DNA of 51,746 nucleotides from a virus. Every line of letters begins with the position of its first letter. Position 1 is the first letter of the stretch. The notes below the pieces were generated by a model. It searched no databases, was not told the origin of the DNA, and was given only the letters and a program-made list of their open reading frames with translations. The stretch spans positions 1-51,746 of IMG/VR virus record IMGVR_UViG_3300046532_002939; one strand, written 5' to 3'. Of the stretch, positions 1 to 8,593 are shown piece by piece. The translations under genes and the position numbers were made by a program.

Positions 1-249
1 AATAAGGAAAAAGCCGCTGTAATGAGCGAGCTACTAGAGTCTGTTGAGACTAAAAAATTAGCATCTCAATTTGACAAATATCTACCAGCAGTATTAGGTG
101 GTACTAATTCAGTTAAAACAGCAAAAGTTGTAACTGAAGCCGTTGAAGCTACTGGGAATAAGAAATCTGTAAGTCCTTCTGTAGAAGCCGAAGATAGTGG
201 CGCATTTGCTACTGTAATCGAGTTGAAGAAGCTTGCAGGGCTTAGATAA
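1..249 (+). CDS. 22: Prohead core scaffolding protein gp22, C-terminal fragment (5' truncated)
   Basis: The frame is open from base 1, so the gene starts outside the window; the ATG at 22 is internal. The visible part reads NKEKAAVMSELLESVETKKL and continues to a short acidic stretch and the ending IELKKLAGLR. In T4-like phages gp22 is the main protein of the prohead core: it scaffolds capsid assembly and is degraded by the gp21 protease. Identity rests on the position directly before gp23 and on resemblance to the C-termini of marine T4-like gp22 proteins. The terminal LAG(L) motif recurs in other proteins of this window. The gp21 protease gene would be expected just upstream. Confidence 0.75.
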   Translation, partial: NKEKAAVMSELLESVETKKLASQFDKYLPAVLGGTNSVKTAKVVTEAVEATGNKKSVSPSVEAEDSGAFATVIELKKLAGLR

Positions 250-279
250 CTTAACTTACCCATAGGAGAATAAGGTAAA

Positions 280-1452
280 ATGAAAACAGCATTATTAGAA
301 GGCCGCTGGGGCGAGACAAAAGATGCCCTGCTAGAAGGTCTATCAGGAACTAAAAAATCCACAATGAGTGTAATCTTAGAAAATACTAAGAGATCACTTT
401 TAAGTGAAGCAACATCAGGCGCAACACAAGCCGGTAACGTAGCAACTCTAAACAGAGTTATTCTACCAGTTATCCGTCGTGTTATGCCAACAGTTATTGC
501 TAACGAAATCGTTGGTGTTCAGCCAATGACTGGACCAGTATCACAGATCCACACATTACGTGTACGTTATGCTGATACAGTTGCAGGCGATGCGGCAGCA
601 AATGGCGCAGTTGCAGGCGAAGAAGCATTATCACCATTTAAGGTTGCTACTGCTTATTCCGGTACATCAGCTGGTGTTGCCGCTAATACTTCGGTATTAG
701 AAGGTGCCGCTGGAAACAGAATTAACGTTCAGATCATGAAACAAACTGTCGAAGCAAAGTCACGTAAGCTATCAGCTCGCTGGACATTTGAAGCGGCACA
801 AGACGCACAAGCAATGCATGGTATTGACGTTGAAGCAGAAATTATGCAAGCACTTGCACAAGAAATTACTGTTGAAATTGACCAAGAAGTTCTTGGATCA
901 CTACGTTCATTGGCATCTACTGGATTCAGCTACGATCAAGCCGCTGTATCAGGTACTGCTACTTTCGTTGGTGATGAGCATGCCGCGTTAGCAGTTATTG
1001 TTAACAGAGCCGCTAACAGAATCGCTCAGCGTACACGTCGTGGCGCTGGTAACTGGGCAGTTGTTTCACCAGCCGCTCTAACAGTTCTACAAAGTGCTAC
1101 AACTTCTGCATTTGCTCGTACAACTGAAGGTACATTTGAAGCACCAACTAACACAAAGATGGTTGGTACTCTTAACGGTGCAATGAAAGTGTTTGTTGAT
1201 TCATTCGCTTCCGACTCTGCTCCAGTACTAGTTGGTTATAAGGGTTCTGCAGAATCAGACGCCGCGGCATTCTATTGCCCATACGTGCCATTAATGAGCA
1301 CAGGCGTTGTACTAGATCCATCTACACTAGAGCCAGTAGTAGGCTTTATGACACGTTACGGATACATTGAACTTACAAATACTGCAAGTTCTTTGGGTAA
1401 CGCGGCTGATTATCTAGAGTCAATTAGCGTATCTAACTTATCATTCATCTAA
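280..1452 (+). CDS. 23: Major capsid protein gp23
   Basis: A 390-residue protein that forms the hexameric capsid lattice of T4-like heads. The body is HK97-like: an N-terminal prodomain, then a region around residues 60-100 (RRVMPTVIANEIVGVQPM) that is highly conserved in T4-like gp23. A predicted prohead protease site of the T4 type (L/I-x-E before A/G) lies at LSE43-A44, so about 43 residues should be removed on maturation, fewer than the 65 removed in T4. It starts 30 nt after gp22 with the ribosome site AGGAG at 265-269. A GC-rich hairpin terminator follows the stop. It is shorter than T4 gp23 (521 residues), as usual for marine relatives. Confidence 0.95.
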   Translation: MKTALLEGRWGETKDALLEGLSGTKKSTMSVILENTKRSLLSEATSGATQAGNVATLNRVILPVIRRVMPTVIANEIVGVQPMTGPVSQIHTLRVRYADTVAGDAAANGAVAGEEALSPFKVATAYSGTSAGVAANTSVLEGAAGNRINVQIMKQTVEAKSRKLSARWTFEAAQDAQAMHGIDVEAEIMQALAQEITVEIDQEVLGSLRSLASTGFSYDQAAVSGTATFVGDEHAALAVIVNRAANRIAQRTRRGAGNWAVVSPAALTVLQSATTSAFARTTEGTFEAPTNTKMVGTLNGAMKVFVDSFASDSAPVLVGYKGSAESDAAAFYCPYVPLMSTGVVLDPSTLEPVVGFMTRYGYIELTNTASSLGNAADYLESISVSNLSFI

Positions 1453-1481
1453 GTCTAACTTAGAAGGTTTGATAGCCAATC

Positions 1482-1510
1482 TGGAAAGGTCCTTCGGGGC
1501 CTTTCCTTTT
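1482..1510 (+). terminator. Rho-independent terminator after the capsid gene
   Basis: The arms GGAAAGGTCC and GGGCCTTTCC enclose a short TTCG-containing loop and are followed by TTTT. It lies about 30 nt after the gp23 stop and would end the highly transcribed capsid mRNA. Confidence 0.8.
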
Positions 1511-1513
1511 GGC

Positions 1514-1521
1514 CATAAATA
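1514..1521 (+). promoter_or_regulatory. T4-type late promoter box CATAAATA (leaderless geometry)
   Basis: CATAAATA matches the T4 late consensus TATAAATA in seven of eight positions. Its first base lies exactly 13 nt before the ATG at 1527. T4 late boxes span -13 to -6, so transcription would begin on the A of the start codon. Confidence 0.6.
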
Positions 1522-1526
1522 GTTAT

Positions 1527-1868
1527 ATGCTACTAGATTTAAAATATTTTAAAGGATCTGAAGACCTTATATCGAGTACCGCTTGGGTTGTTGGCGGCAC
1601 CGGGCCTTGCGTTGGAGATGTACTTAATCAAATATCCTCAACTAGCTTTAAAGTAAAAACTACCGAAGGAACTAGCGATTGCGTACTTTCTAAACGAGTA
1701 CGAGGCCCCGGCCAAATGGCAATAACTGCTACGCACACAGAAATAGGTGCGTTTAATATCTTAGAAATACTACCTGAATCAGTTTTACATGCAAATGGTA
1801 CAAAGTACAACTGGGTTATTGGTGCTAGGAACGCATTTGCCAACACCGTTGGCTTAGTTTCCTTATAA
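1527..1868 (+). CDS. Unknown small protein after gp23
   Basis: I do not recognise this 113-residue protein. It is mixed alpha/beta in appearance, has no signal peptide or membrane segment, and contains two cysteines. I chose the ATG at 1527 over a TTG at 1509 because the TTG lies inside the hairpin and T-run of the preceding terminator. No Shine-Dalgarno sequence precedes 1527, whereas a late promoter box ends 6 nt before it, so the mRNA may be leaderless. Its place between the capsid gene and the fibre genes, under late control, suggests a virion or assembly role. That is inference. Confidence 0.65.
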   Translation: MLLDLKYFKGSEDLISSTAWVVGGTGPCVGDVLNQISSTSFKVKTTEGTSDCVLSKRVRGPGQMAITATHTEIGAFNILEILPESVLHANGTKYNWVIGARNAFANTVGLVSL

Positions 1869-1879
1869 CTTTTTCTACG

Positions 1880-1887
1880 CATAAATA
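1880..1887 (+). promoter_or_regulatory. Late promoter box CATAAATA for the fibre cluster
   Basis: CATAAATA lies 41 nt (first base) before the ATG at 1921, giving a conventional leader of about 28 nt. It is the first of the late boxes driving the fibre genes. Confidence 0.6.
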
Positions 1888-1920
1888 CTAGAAGAAAACG
1901 AGAGTAAGGTTAATATAAAA

Positions 1921-2451
1921 ATGCCAGCAATTAAAAAAGTAAACGATCATTATTATATCACAGCTCCTGAAGTTACTATAACAGGTAATCTAACTGTTAG
2001 TGGCGCCCAGGCAAGTGTTACTTCAACCGACAGTGTTATTACAGATAAAGTAATTGTACTGAATAATGGCGAAGCTAGTGCAGGTATTACTGGAAATGCA
2101 GTATCGGGAATTGAAGTTGATCGTGGCTCATTAGCAAATGCATCACTTGTATTTGATGAAGCTACGGATAGATGGAGACTTTCAGTTGACGGCGGAACTA
2201 CATACCTATATATTGTCACTTCAGCCAATGCAGTTCAAAGTAATGAAGTTATTGATGATACTACTCCAGAGTTAGGCGGAAACCTTGAGACAGGTAGCTT
2301 TGCTATTAATAATGCATCCAGTAATGTGTCAATATCATTAGCTAATGAAGATAACGGACGTAGCGGTGTATATGTTACTAACGATACAGTTACTAACGCA
2401 GAACTCGTAACAACAAAACAAGCTATGCTCTTTGCATACGTATTAGGATAA
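1921..2451 (+). CDS. Fibre-like virion protein with shared N-terminal module
   Basis: A 176-residue, Thr/Ser/Asn-rich beta protein. Residues about 20-90 carry a module found in other fibres of this window: GNLTVSGAQASVTSTDSVI, then a D-x-VIVLNNG segment, an I-E-V-D-R-G segment and an A-x-LVFDEATDRW segment. Copies occur in the proteins at 8594, 13139 and 15332. Similar modules are common in fibre proteins of marine T4-like phages. The C-terminal third (PELGGNLETGSFAINN) resembles short repeats of phage tail-fibre shafts. It probably belongs to the adsorption apparatus; the exact location on the virion cannot be read from the sequence. Confidence 0.65.
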   Translation: MPAIKKVNDHYYITAPEVTITGNLTVSGAQASVTSTDSVITDKVIVLNNGEASAGITGNAVSGIEVDRGSLANASLVFDEATDRWRLSVDGGTTYLYIVTSANAVQSNEVIDDTTPELGGNLETGSFAINNASSNVSISLANEDNGRSGVYVTNDTVTNAELVTTKQAMLFAYVLG

Positions 2452-2455
2452 GAAA

Positions 2456-2764
2456 ATGGCAATTCAAAACACTACATTAACAAGCACCGCCCAAAACTTA
2501 TTGCCTACCTCAGGTGTGCGAGCAGTTACAGCGGTTTATTTTCAGAATAATCACAGTGGTGCAGTATCAGTTGATATACATGTTATACCATCGGGTACTA
2601 CAGCGGCAAATTCAAATCGAATTTATAAAGAAGTTAGTATTGCCACTGGTGACACATTAATTATTAGTACAGAAAAAATTATATTAGCAACTGGAGATAT
2701 GCTCCAGGCTACTGCATCTGTAGACAACGTTGTGTTTGCAACATCTAGTTATACAACATTTTAA
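2456..2764 (+). CDS. Small virion protein, probable fibre accessory
   Basis: A 102-residue beta-rich protein, starting 5 nt after the previous stop and followed 13 nt later by the next fibre gene, so it is translated as part of the fibre operon. It has a regular pattern of beta strands (VTAVYFQNNHSGAVSVDIHV and similar) that could form a small jelly-roll or Ig-like fold. There are no cysteines and no signal peptide. Small proteins of this type occur beside fibre genes in marine myophages. A tip, decoration or trimerisation role is plausible but not shown. Confidence 0.5.
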   Translation: MAIQNTTLTSTAQNLLPTSGVRAVTAVYFQNNHSGAVSVDIHVIPSGTTAANSNRIYKEVSIATGDTLIISTEKIILATGDMLQATASVDNVVFATSSYTTF

Positions 2765-2777
2765 AGGTTAAGTAGAC

Positions 2778-3224
2778 ATGGCATATTATCTAAAAACACC
2801 AGGTAAAGTTGGAAACGAATCACCAACTAAGGCAGTGCAAATTCCTGTATCAACTGGTGCCGGCGATTCTCCCCCGGTGTTACAAGACGGCATGCTTAGA
2901 TATAACTCTATTACTAATTGTATTGAATTTGGTATTAATAATGCATGGAGAAAAGTAGCAAAAGTTGGTAATGCAACAATTGCAGTACAGGATACAGTTG
3001 GTAACGGCTCAATCACAGCATTTGCATTAGATCAATTGGTAGCAGATGTTACTGATATAGTAGTGTATGTAGGTGGAGTTTATCAACAACCTACAGCAAA
3101 CTATACAGTAGCAACCAACGCCGGAGTGACAACTCTTACATTCACAAGTCCACCTCCATCGCCTGGAGTGAACCCAAACAGAATTGTAATATTGTATAAT
3201 GTAAACAGCACTGACGCAGTCTAA
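2778..3224 (+). CDS. Fibre protein with MLRYNS and bead-like modules
   Basis: A 148-residue protein with two recognisable modules. The first, around residues 38-60 (DGMLRYNSITNCIEF followed by AWRKV), is the short MLRYN..E.xxxxxW motif seen in many phage fibres and repeated in the proteins at 6620 and 8594. The second, residues about 70-145, has the pattern GxGSxTAFxL, VYVGGVYQQP, NYTV, TLTF. It forms a small beta domain that is also repeated in those two larger fibres. This protein therefore looks like two fibre modules encoded alone, a likely fibre tip or connector. Confidence 0.6.
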   Translation: MAYYLKTPGKVGNESPTKAVQIPVSTGAGDSPPVLQDGMLRYNSITNCIEFGINNAWRKVAKVGNATIAVQDTVGNGSITAFALDQLVADVTDIVVYVGGVYQQPTANYTVATNAGVTTLTFTSPPPSPGVNPNRIVILYNVNSTDAV

Positions 3225-3239
3225 GGAGCATTTGATAAA

Positions 3240-6200
3240 ATGGCACTTGGCAGAATCTCAGGAGCGATGCTACAAGGGAATCTAGAGCGTGATGGTAGCG
3301 ACCTGGCGTTTGAAACTGATTTACTTTATCTTGATGTAGCTAACAATAGAATTGGTATTAAGAATACCACTCCAGCTCATAATTTAGATGTTGCTACGTC
3401 AGGAAAAATTGGTGATATTGTCATTAGTGGATCTGGCATATCGTCTGCATCTCAAATTAATTTAGGTGCACCAGCAGACATTACACTGTCAGGCGGATCA
3501 AACGGATTTGTACTTAGTACAGATGGCGCAGGAACATTATCGTTCCAGAGTTTATCAACTATCATTGGCACATCTGGTACTGATGGTATGGGTGTTGTGT
3601 TAGGCACCCCTACAGATAGCAGTCTAATAACAGAAGCGGCATGGGACGGTTGGCTAACAACTACTAAAGTAACCGATGCTATTGACAACTTAAATCAAGT
3701 TGCATTAAACATTGCAAAATCTACATACGTTGGACAAGCAGATTTTACTGCAAGCAGTGTAGCAGGACCAAGTCCGTTAGCTATTACGTTCTCATCTTCA
3801 TATACCGGCAACGCAGATACCTTTTACTGGGATTTCGGAGATGGTAGTAATAGCACACAAGAAAACCCTTCTCACACATATGTAGACAATCTTGGCGGAC
3901 AGTATACAGTAGTATTTAGAGCAAGTAATAGTTCAGGTACATTTAGTGGAATTCCAGCTAGTGGTGCCATTGGTAGTTACGACGATGTTTCTAAAACCAA
4001 TCATATTACATTATATACTCCAAATCCAATTCCATTATTTACAATAGCTGATACCGATATTAATGACGGTGCAGTTGCTTCGATTACAAACGGAAGTTCA
4101 TACACAACTAGTTTTGATCTAGATTGGGGAGATAGCACACAAGAAACTCCATCTAATACTTGGACAACAGAAACTCATGTGTATACAAACTCTTCCGGCG
4201 ATACACAATATGCAATACAATTAGATGCTACTAGCACTACAGCAGGACCAAGTCCTGTAACAGTTACTGGTACACCAGAGAATATTAGAATACACAGTAC
4301 TCACTCTCCAACGTTTAGTGCTAACTCATTGGTATTAGCTAATGAAGAATCTAGCTCAGGCGGAGTTGTTACTTTTACTAATACAACAGCAACAAGCCCT
4401 GGTGCAACATCTACATTTAGTACTAATAGATATAAATGGACGTATGGCGACGGTGGGGTTGATGAGATTAATATTCAATCAGGTGTAGCCGGAAATCCAG
4501 GTTCTGTTAAACAACACACATTTGCATTAAGTTCAACTAATCAACAAAATGGCGTTTCACAAACATTTCCAGTAACATTAACAGTTATTAACCAACATAG
4601 TACTAGTCCGTTTATTAGTGGTTCTACAACAATCAAAATTGAACCCGATGTTAGATCAAATTTTTCAGCAGTAGCACAACGTATCAGCGATCGGTCTGGC
4701 GATAACAACCAAGACCTTTACCTCTTTAATGATTACAGAGATAATTTTGATAGAGCGGCTGTTACATTTACATCAACAGCAGAACATGCCGACACATATA
4801 ATTGGACATACGGCGACGGCACAACGTCAGGAACAATTAATGAAGGATCCCCAGGAACTACATCTGGAGGCACAATTAATAAGACATATACAGCAAGTAC
4901 AGTTGGAAACAAAACAGTTAGCCTTTTAGTAAATGGAACTCCTGATACCTTAGCACAAAGTGACACAGATACTAAAACTAACTATATACAAATTAATAGT
5001 AATCCACCTGCACCAGGCAGTTTAAGTGCAAAAACATTGAGTTTAAGCACAGGCAATCAACAACACCAAGGAACTGATGTTAGATTAGCCGTAGGTGCAA
5101 CTGACAATAGCGGCGGCAATATTCCATCAGCCGGCAATAGTGTAGTACGTTATGTTAGCGGTTGGTCAACAATTATAACCAATGCAGTAACAGATGTTGA
5201 CACCGATTTAACTGGTTCGTTAACAGCTAAAATTAATAATGTTTCTAGTGGTACGTTAACTTTTAATATAACAGATGACCAAAGCGGTACGTTTGACCAA
5301 TTGGTAATTACAGATGACAGAGATGCACATGATGCAATTAGTTCATCCACTTATCCAACTGGTTTCTTTAGAGCATTTGATGCATATATTAGCACATCAT
5401 TTGCAGGCTTGTCAACCGGATTTTCAGATTTTAGATTAGACCATTCTAGTGGAGGCAATACTAATAGTACTGGATTCTTAAAAGACGACTTAGCATCAAA
5501 TCCAACATTAGATATTAACAGTGCTACAATATCACAAGTTTTAAATGGTTCAATAAGATATATATCAGGTATTCCATACTATAGTAATTCTAGTAACAGT
5601 ATTAGAATGTCTGGCGTTGCAGTTACTAACTGGATTGGGCAAGCATATCGAAACGGATCAAACTTCTTCATTGAAGATGGCCCAAACAGCGAAAGCACAA
5701 CACAATCAATATTGTCTACCCAATCTAAATCATATACAGATATAGATGGAGCATCTACTATGCTCACTGGAGGCATTCCTATAGCAGGCACAGGCCAATC
5801 ATCTTCGTATGTATTAGGTAACATTGACTTTTCTATTAATAGCTCAGCTAGAGCAGTTGCACAAGTACAAGCAGTTATTAGAAATGTTAATGGTAGTAGT
5901 AACACTGTTATATTCCCAACAAAATTTAATGTGTATAGTCAGTCTATATCAGGATTTGACGAAGAAGATATTGATGTTCCAAGCTCATTAGGAGGTACAT
6001 ATACTGATAACGGTAAACGTGTAGCACTAGCATTAGCTGGAGACAATCCTTCATATACTGCCGCAGACTTTTTTACAAATAATGCCTTCGCTGGAGCCAC
6101 CCAAGTTGTAGGTACAGATGAAGCTATAGTACGTTGGGGCTTACTAAAACACTTTGACGACGCAGACTTTACAAGCGGATACCTTCCACTTGGTCCTGAT

Positions 6201-6620
6201 TTAATAACAGGCCGTAGTGGTGCTCAGTATTTTACATTTGCATTTAGACGAACCAATTTAGCAAACTTTGATATTAATTTAACAACTTCCACAGGCATTG
6301 CAGGTATTTGGCTTGCCGCTCCTGGAACAGGAATTGATGCGTCAGCTAGTCCAACTAATGGTTGGATTGATGGCAATGCTAGTTATGCGGGTGCAGGACT
6401 TCCTGGATCGGACACCGGCCAAGGTGGCAACGGAGATGTCGGGTGTGCATTAACATCGTCTGACAGAGTTCCAGTTAACACAGCAATTAGTAACACATCA
6501 TACACTATGACTTTAGGTAGTGAGAATTTGTCTAATGCTACTGGCAAGAATTGTTTAATTAGAATTAGGCTTGATAACGGGCAATCGTTAACTTCTGTTA
6601 GTATAGAGGCGGCGGCATAA
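3240..6620 (+). CDS. Large adhesin/fibre protein with several PKD-like domains
   Basis: A 1126-residue virion protein. The N-terminus (DLLYLDVANNRIGIKNTTPA, about residues 28-47) is the fibre-attachment motif frequent in T4-like marine phages. Four PKD-type beta sandwiches follow, recognised by FYWDFGDGS, DLDWGDS, YKWTYGDGG and YNWTYGDG with trailing HTY/HTF strands, spread over residues about 165-560. The last 500 residues are beta-rich, end in an apparently unique receptor-binding part (about residues 880-1126) and show no repeats. PKD domains commonly mediate protein or glycan contacts in surface proteins. The next gene's ATG overlaps its stop codon, so the two are translationally coupled. 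Confidence 0.75.
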   Translation: MALGRISGAMLQGNLERDGSDLAFETDLLYLDVANNRIGIKNTTPAHNLDVATSGKIGDIVISGSGISSASQINLGAPADITLSGGSNGFVLSTDGAGTLSFQSLSTIIGTSGTDGMGVVLGTPTDSSLITEAAWDGWLTTTKVTDAIDNLNQVALNIAKSTYVGQADFTASSVAGPSPLAITFSSSYTGNADTFYWDFGDGSNSTQENPSHTYVDNLGGQYTVVFRASNSSGTFSGIPASGAIGSYDDVSKTNHITLYTPNPIPLFTIADTDINDGAVASITNGSSYTTSFDLDWGDSTQETPSNTWTTETHVYTNSSGDTQYAIQLDATSTTAGPSPVTVTGTPENIRIHSTHSPTFSANSLVLANEESSSGGVVTFTNTTATSPGATSTFSTNRYKWTYGDGGVDEINIQSGVAGNPGSVKQHTFALSSTNQQNGVSQTFPVTLTVINQHSTSPFISGSTTIKIEPDVRSNFSAVAQRISDRSGDNNQDLYLFNDYRDNFDRAAVTFTSTAEHADTYNWTYGDGTTSGTINEGSPGTTSGGTINKTYTASTVGNKTVSLLVNGTPDTLAQSDTDTKTNYIQINSNPPAPGSLSAKTLSLSTGNQQHQGTDVRLAVGATDNSGGNIPSAGNSVVRYVSGWSTIITNAVTDVDTDLTGSLTAKINNVSSGTLTFNITDDQSGTFDQLVITDDRDAHDAISSSTYPTGFFRAFDAYISTSFAGLSTGFSDFRLDHSSGGNTNSTGFLKDDLASNPTLDINSATISQVLNGSIRYISGIPYYSNSSNSIRMSGVAVTNWIGQAYRNGSNFFIEDGPNSESTTQSILSTQSKSYTDIDGASTMLTGGIPIAGTGQSSSYVLGNIDFSINSSARAVAQVQAVIRNVNGSSNTVIFPTKFNVYSQSISGFDEEDIDVPSSLGGTYTDNGKRVALALAGDNPSYTAADFFTNNAFAGATQVVGTDEAIVRWGLLKHFDDADFTSGYLPLGPDLITGRSGAQYFTFAFRRTNLANFDINLTTSTGIAGIWLAAPGTGIDASASPTNGWIDGNASYAGAGLPGSDTGQGGNGDVGCALTSSDRVPVNTAISNTSYTMTLGSENLSNATGKNCLIRIRLDNGQSLTSVSIEAAA

Positions 6621-8380
6621 TGGCCATTTCAGATACCCAAAAAGTTGACTACCTCTTTAAGAAACTAGGTTATGGTGTTACTAAAACAGATACACTAGCG
6701 TTTAAACGAGCGTTCAACGAAAGTATAAGTTCTCCATTACTATTACGTGGTGATAAAGTTTGGCAACAAGCCGCTAACATTCCTGGAGTTAAACCAGCTT
6801 CATCTTCATCACTAATACAAATTTATGATGACAGCGGAAGTGGTTCAGCAACCATTGAAAGCACAGAAGATATTACAGCAAGTGATAATAGAACTTGGAA
6901 AACTGGAGTAACTGATTGGGTTCCGCCAGAGTTTGGCGCAACTTACTTAGTTAAAGTTTATATTTCGACTACCGCAGACACAACACCGCAAACAACCGGA
7001 ACTCAGTTACTTTCGGCAGGTAGTGGCAACGACGATGAATGGTTCTTTGATTATCAGAGTGGCGTAGTTCATTTTATTGGAGAAAACTTACCAACCCAGA
7101 TAGCGTCGGGCGTCAGTGGAAAGAGTGTATTTGTAACAGGTGCAAGGTATATTGGAGCATTTGGAGTAGGTACTGGAGCGTCAGGTGGCGCCATTGGCGA
7201 CTTAACAATCTCAGGAACTACAATTAGTACTGCGTCAGGAACTAATAATAATATTATACTTGATCCTGATGGATCGGGCGAGGTTGTTATTTCAAGTGCC
7301 CAGATCTCAGGATTAGCAGATCCAACTGATGCACAAGATGCCGCTACTAAAGCCTATGTAGATACTGGAATTACTAATAGCGTAGCATCATTAACTCCTG
7401 ATTCTATATACGATGGTAATACAAATGCTACAGCCAATGATACTATTGGTGCTGAAAAAATATCAATTACAATTAACGGAGTACAGACGTCAGAGTTTGT
7501 TAGTACTGGATTAAGTTTAGATCAAATTAATCCTTATAGTAGTGCAACAGGTGTAATTGCATTTAACACAACTTCAGCAATTAGTATTCCTGCTGGTACT
7601 ACTGCACAAAGACCAGCTACAGGGACAACAGGAGATCTTCGATTCAATTCAGATGTTTCAGACATTGAATTTTGGAATGGATCTGGCTGGGCAAAACCTG
7701 GATCATTATCCGTTGGTGCAGAAACAATTACACCAGACGGAACTAGTATAACTTATGTACTCTCAAATTCATGTACAGTTGAAACAATTATTGTTTCATT
7801 AAACGGTGTTATACAACATACAAATTCTTATACAGTGTCTACTGTATTTGCTACTCAAATTAGTTCAATTACATTTGGCCAAGTTCCACAGACAACTGAT
7901 GAAATTAACATCAGATACTTAACTCTTGAAGTAGGATTTTTTACTAACTATAGAAGCAACTTATCATCTGATCCTACTGCAAGCACAACGGCCAGCGCCG
8001 GCGACTACTGGATTAATGACAAAGGTCAATTTTTTATATACGAACTTGCCACCGGCTGGCACACAGTAAGCACGGATCCTATTACTACTGTTAGTGTACC
8101 AACTTCAGTAACTAGTATGTTCACATTTGCAAAAGCTGAATACAGGAGTGCTGAATTTTTAGTACAAAGTGTTAATGGAACAGACTATCAAATTAATAGA
8201 ATATTATTAATACACGACGATACTACAGCATCTATTAACAGTGTCTTATTAACTGCTGATGGAACTACAGAGTTTATTACAATAACAGCTACTATTGTTG
8301 GAGCCAATATTTTATTACAAGGTATAAGCACAACAGGAACAAGTACAGTTACTATTAGATCAACACTAATACCAGCGTAG
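6620..8380 (+). CDS. Tail fibre protein with conserved attachment N-terminus
   Basis: A 586-residue protein coupled to the preceding gene by an ATG/TAA overlap. Its first 60 residues (MAISDTQKVDYLFKKLGYGV then SPLLLRGDKVW) are a strongly conserved start of fibre proteins in T4-like marine phages, presumably the baseplate-binding end. The middle has an IILDPDGSG..VxISSAQI segment and a DAATKAYVD segment typical of phage tail fibres. A LRFNSDVSDIEFWNGSGW module and a VSLNGVIQHTNSYTV module follow. The last 100 residues (EYRSAEFLVQSVNGTDYQI onward) are shared with the C-termini at 8594 and 15332, suggesting a common trimerisation or tip domain. Confidence 0.75.
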   Translation: MAISDTQKVDYLFKKLGYGVTKTDTLAFKRAFNESISSPLLLRGDKVWQQAANIPGVKPASSSSLIQIYDDSGSGSATIESTEDITASDNRTWKTGVTDWVPPEFGATYLVKVYISTTADTTPQTTGTQLLSAGSGNDDEWFFDYQSGVVHFIGENLPTQIASGVSGKSVFVTGARYIGAFGVGTGASGGAIGDLTISGTTISTASGTNNNIILDPDGSGEVVISSAQISGLADPTDAQDAATKAYVDTGITNSVASLTPDSIYDGNTNATANDTIGAEKISITINGVQTSEFVSTGLSLDQINPYSSATGVIAFNTTSAISIPAGTTAQRPATGTTGDLRFNSDVSDIEFWNGSGWAKPGSLSVGAETITPDGTSITYVLSNSCTVETIIVSLNGVIQHTNSYTVSTVFATQISSITFGQVPQTTDEINIRYLTLEVGFFTNYRSNLSSDPTASTTASAGDYWINDKGQFFIYELATGWHTVSTDPITTVSVPTSVTSMFTFAKAEYRSAEFLVQSVNGTDYQINRILLIHDDTTASINSVLLTADGTTEFITITATIVGANILLQGISTTGTSTVTIRSTLIPA

Positions 8381-8593
8381 TGTGTCGTTATTAGCTATCT
8401 CTGCTAAATATAGTTAGCAACATGTAACCGTTATTTTACTTCGTTCGCTCCAAAATTTCCCTTAAAAATTTTCCTACAAAAGAAGAGCCCTGTGGGAGGT
8501 TTTCTCACGACTTCGGTAAATACACTTAATACAGAATTGAGAATGTATTCGAAGCTAGTAGAAAAATAAGAATCATTTAGGAGCATAATAAAA
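8381..8593 (+). promoter_or_regulatory. Intergenic leader with late-type boxes before the giant fibre gene
   Basis: These 213 bases hold no gene. Two late-type boxes are visible: GCTAAATA at 8403-8410 and GGTAAATA at 8515-8522. The second leaves a leader of about 65 nt before the ATG at 8594, which has the ribosome site TAGGAG at 8579-8584. No clear terminator is seen. Confidence 0.4.
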
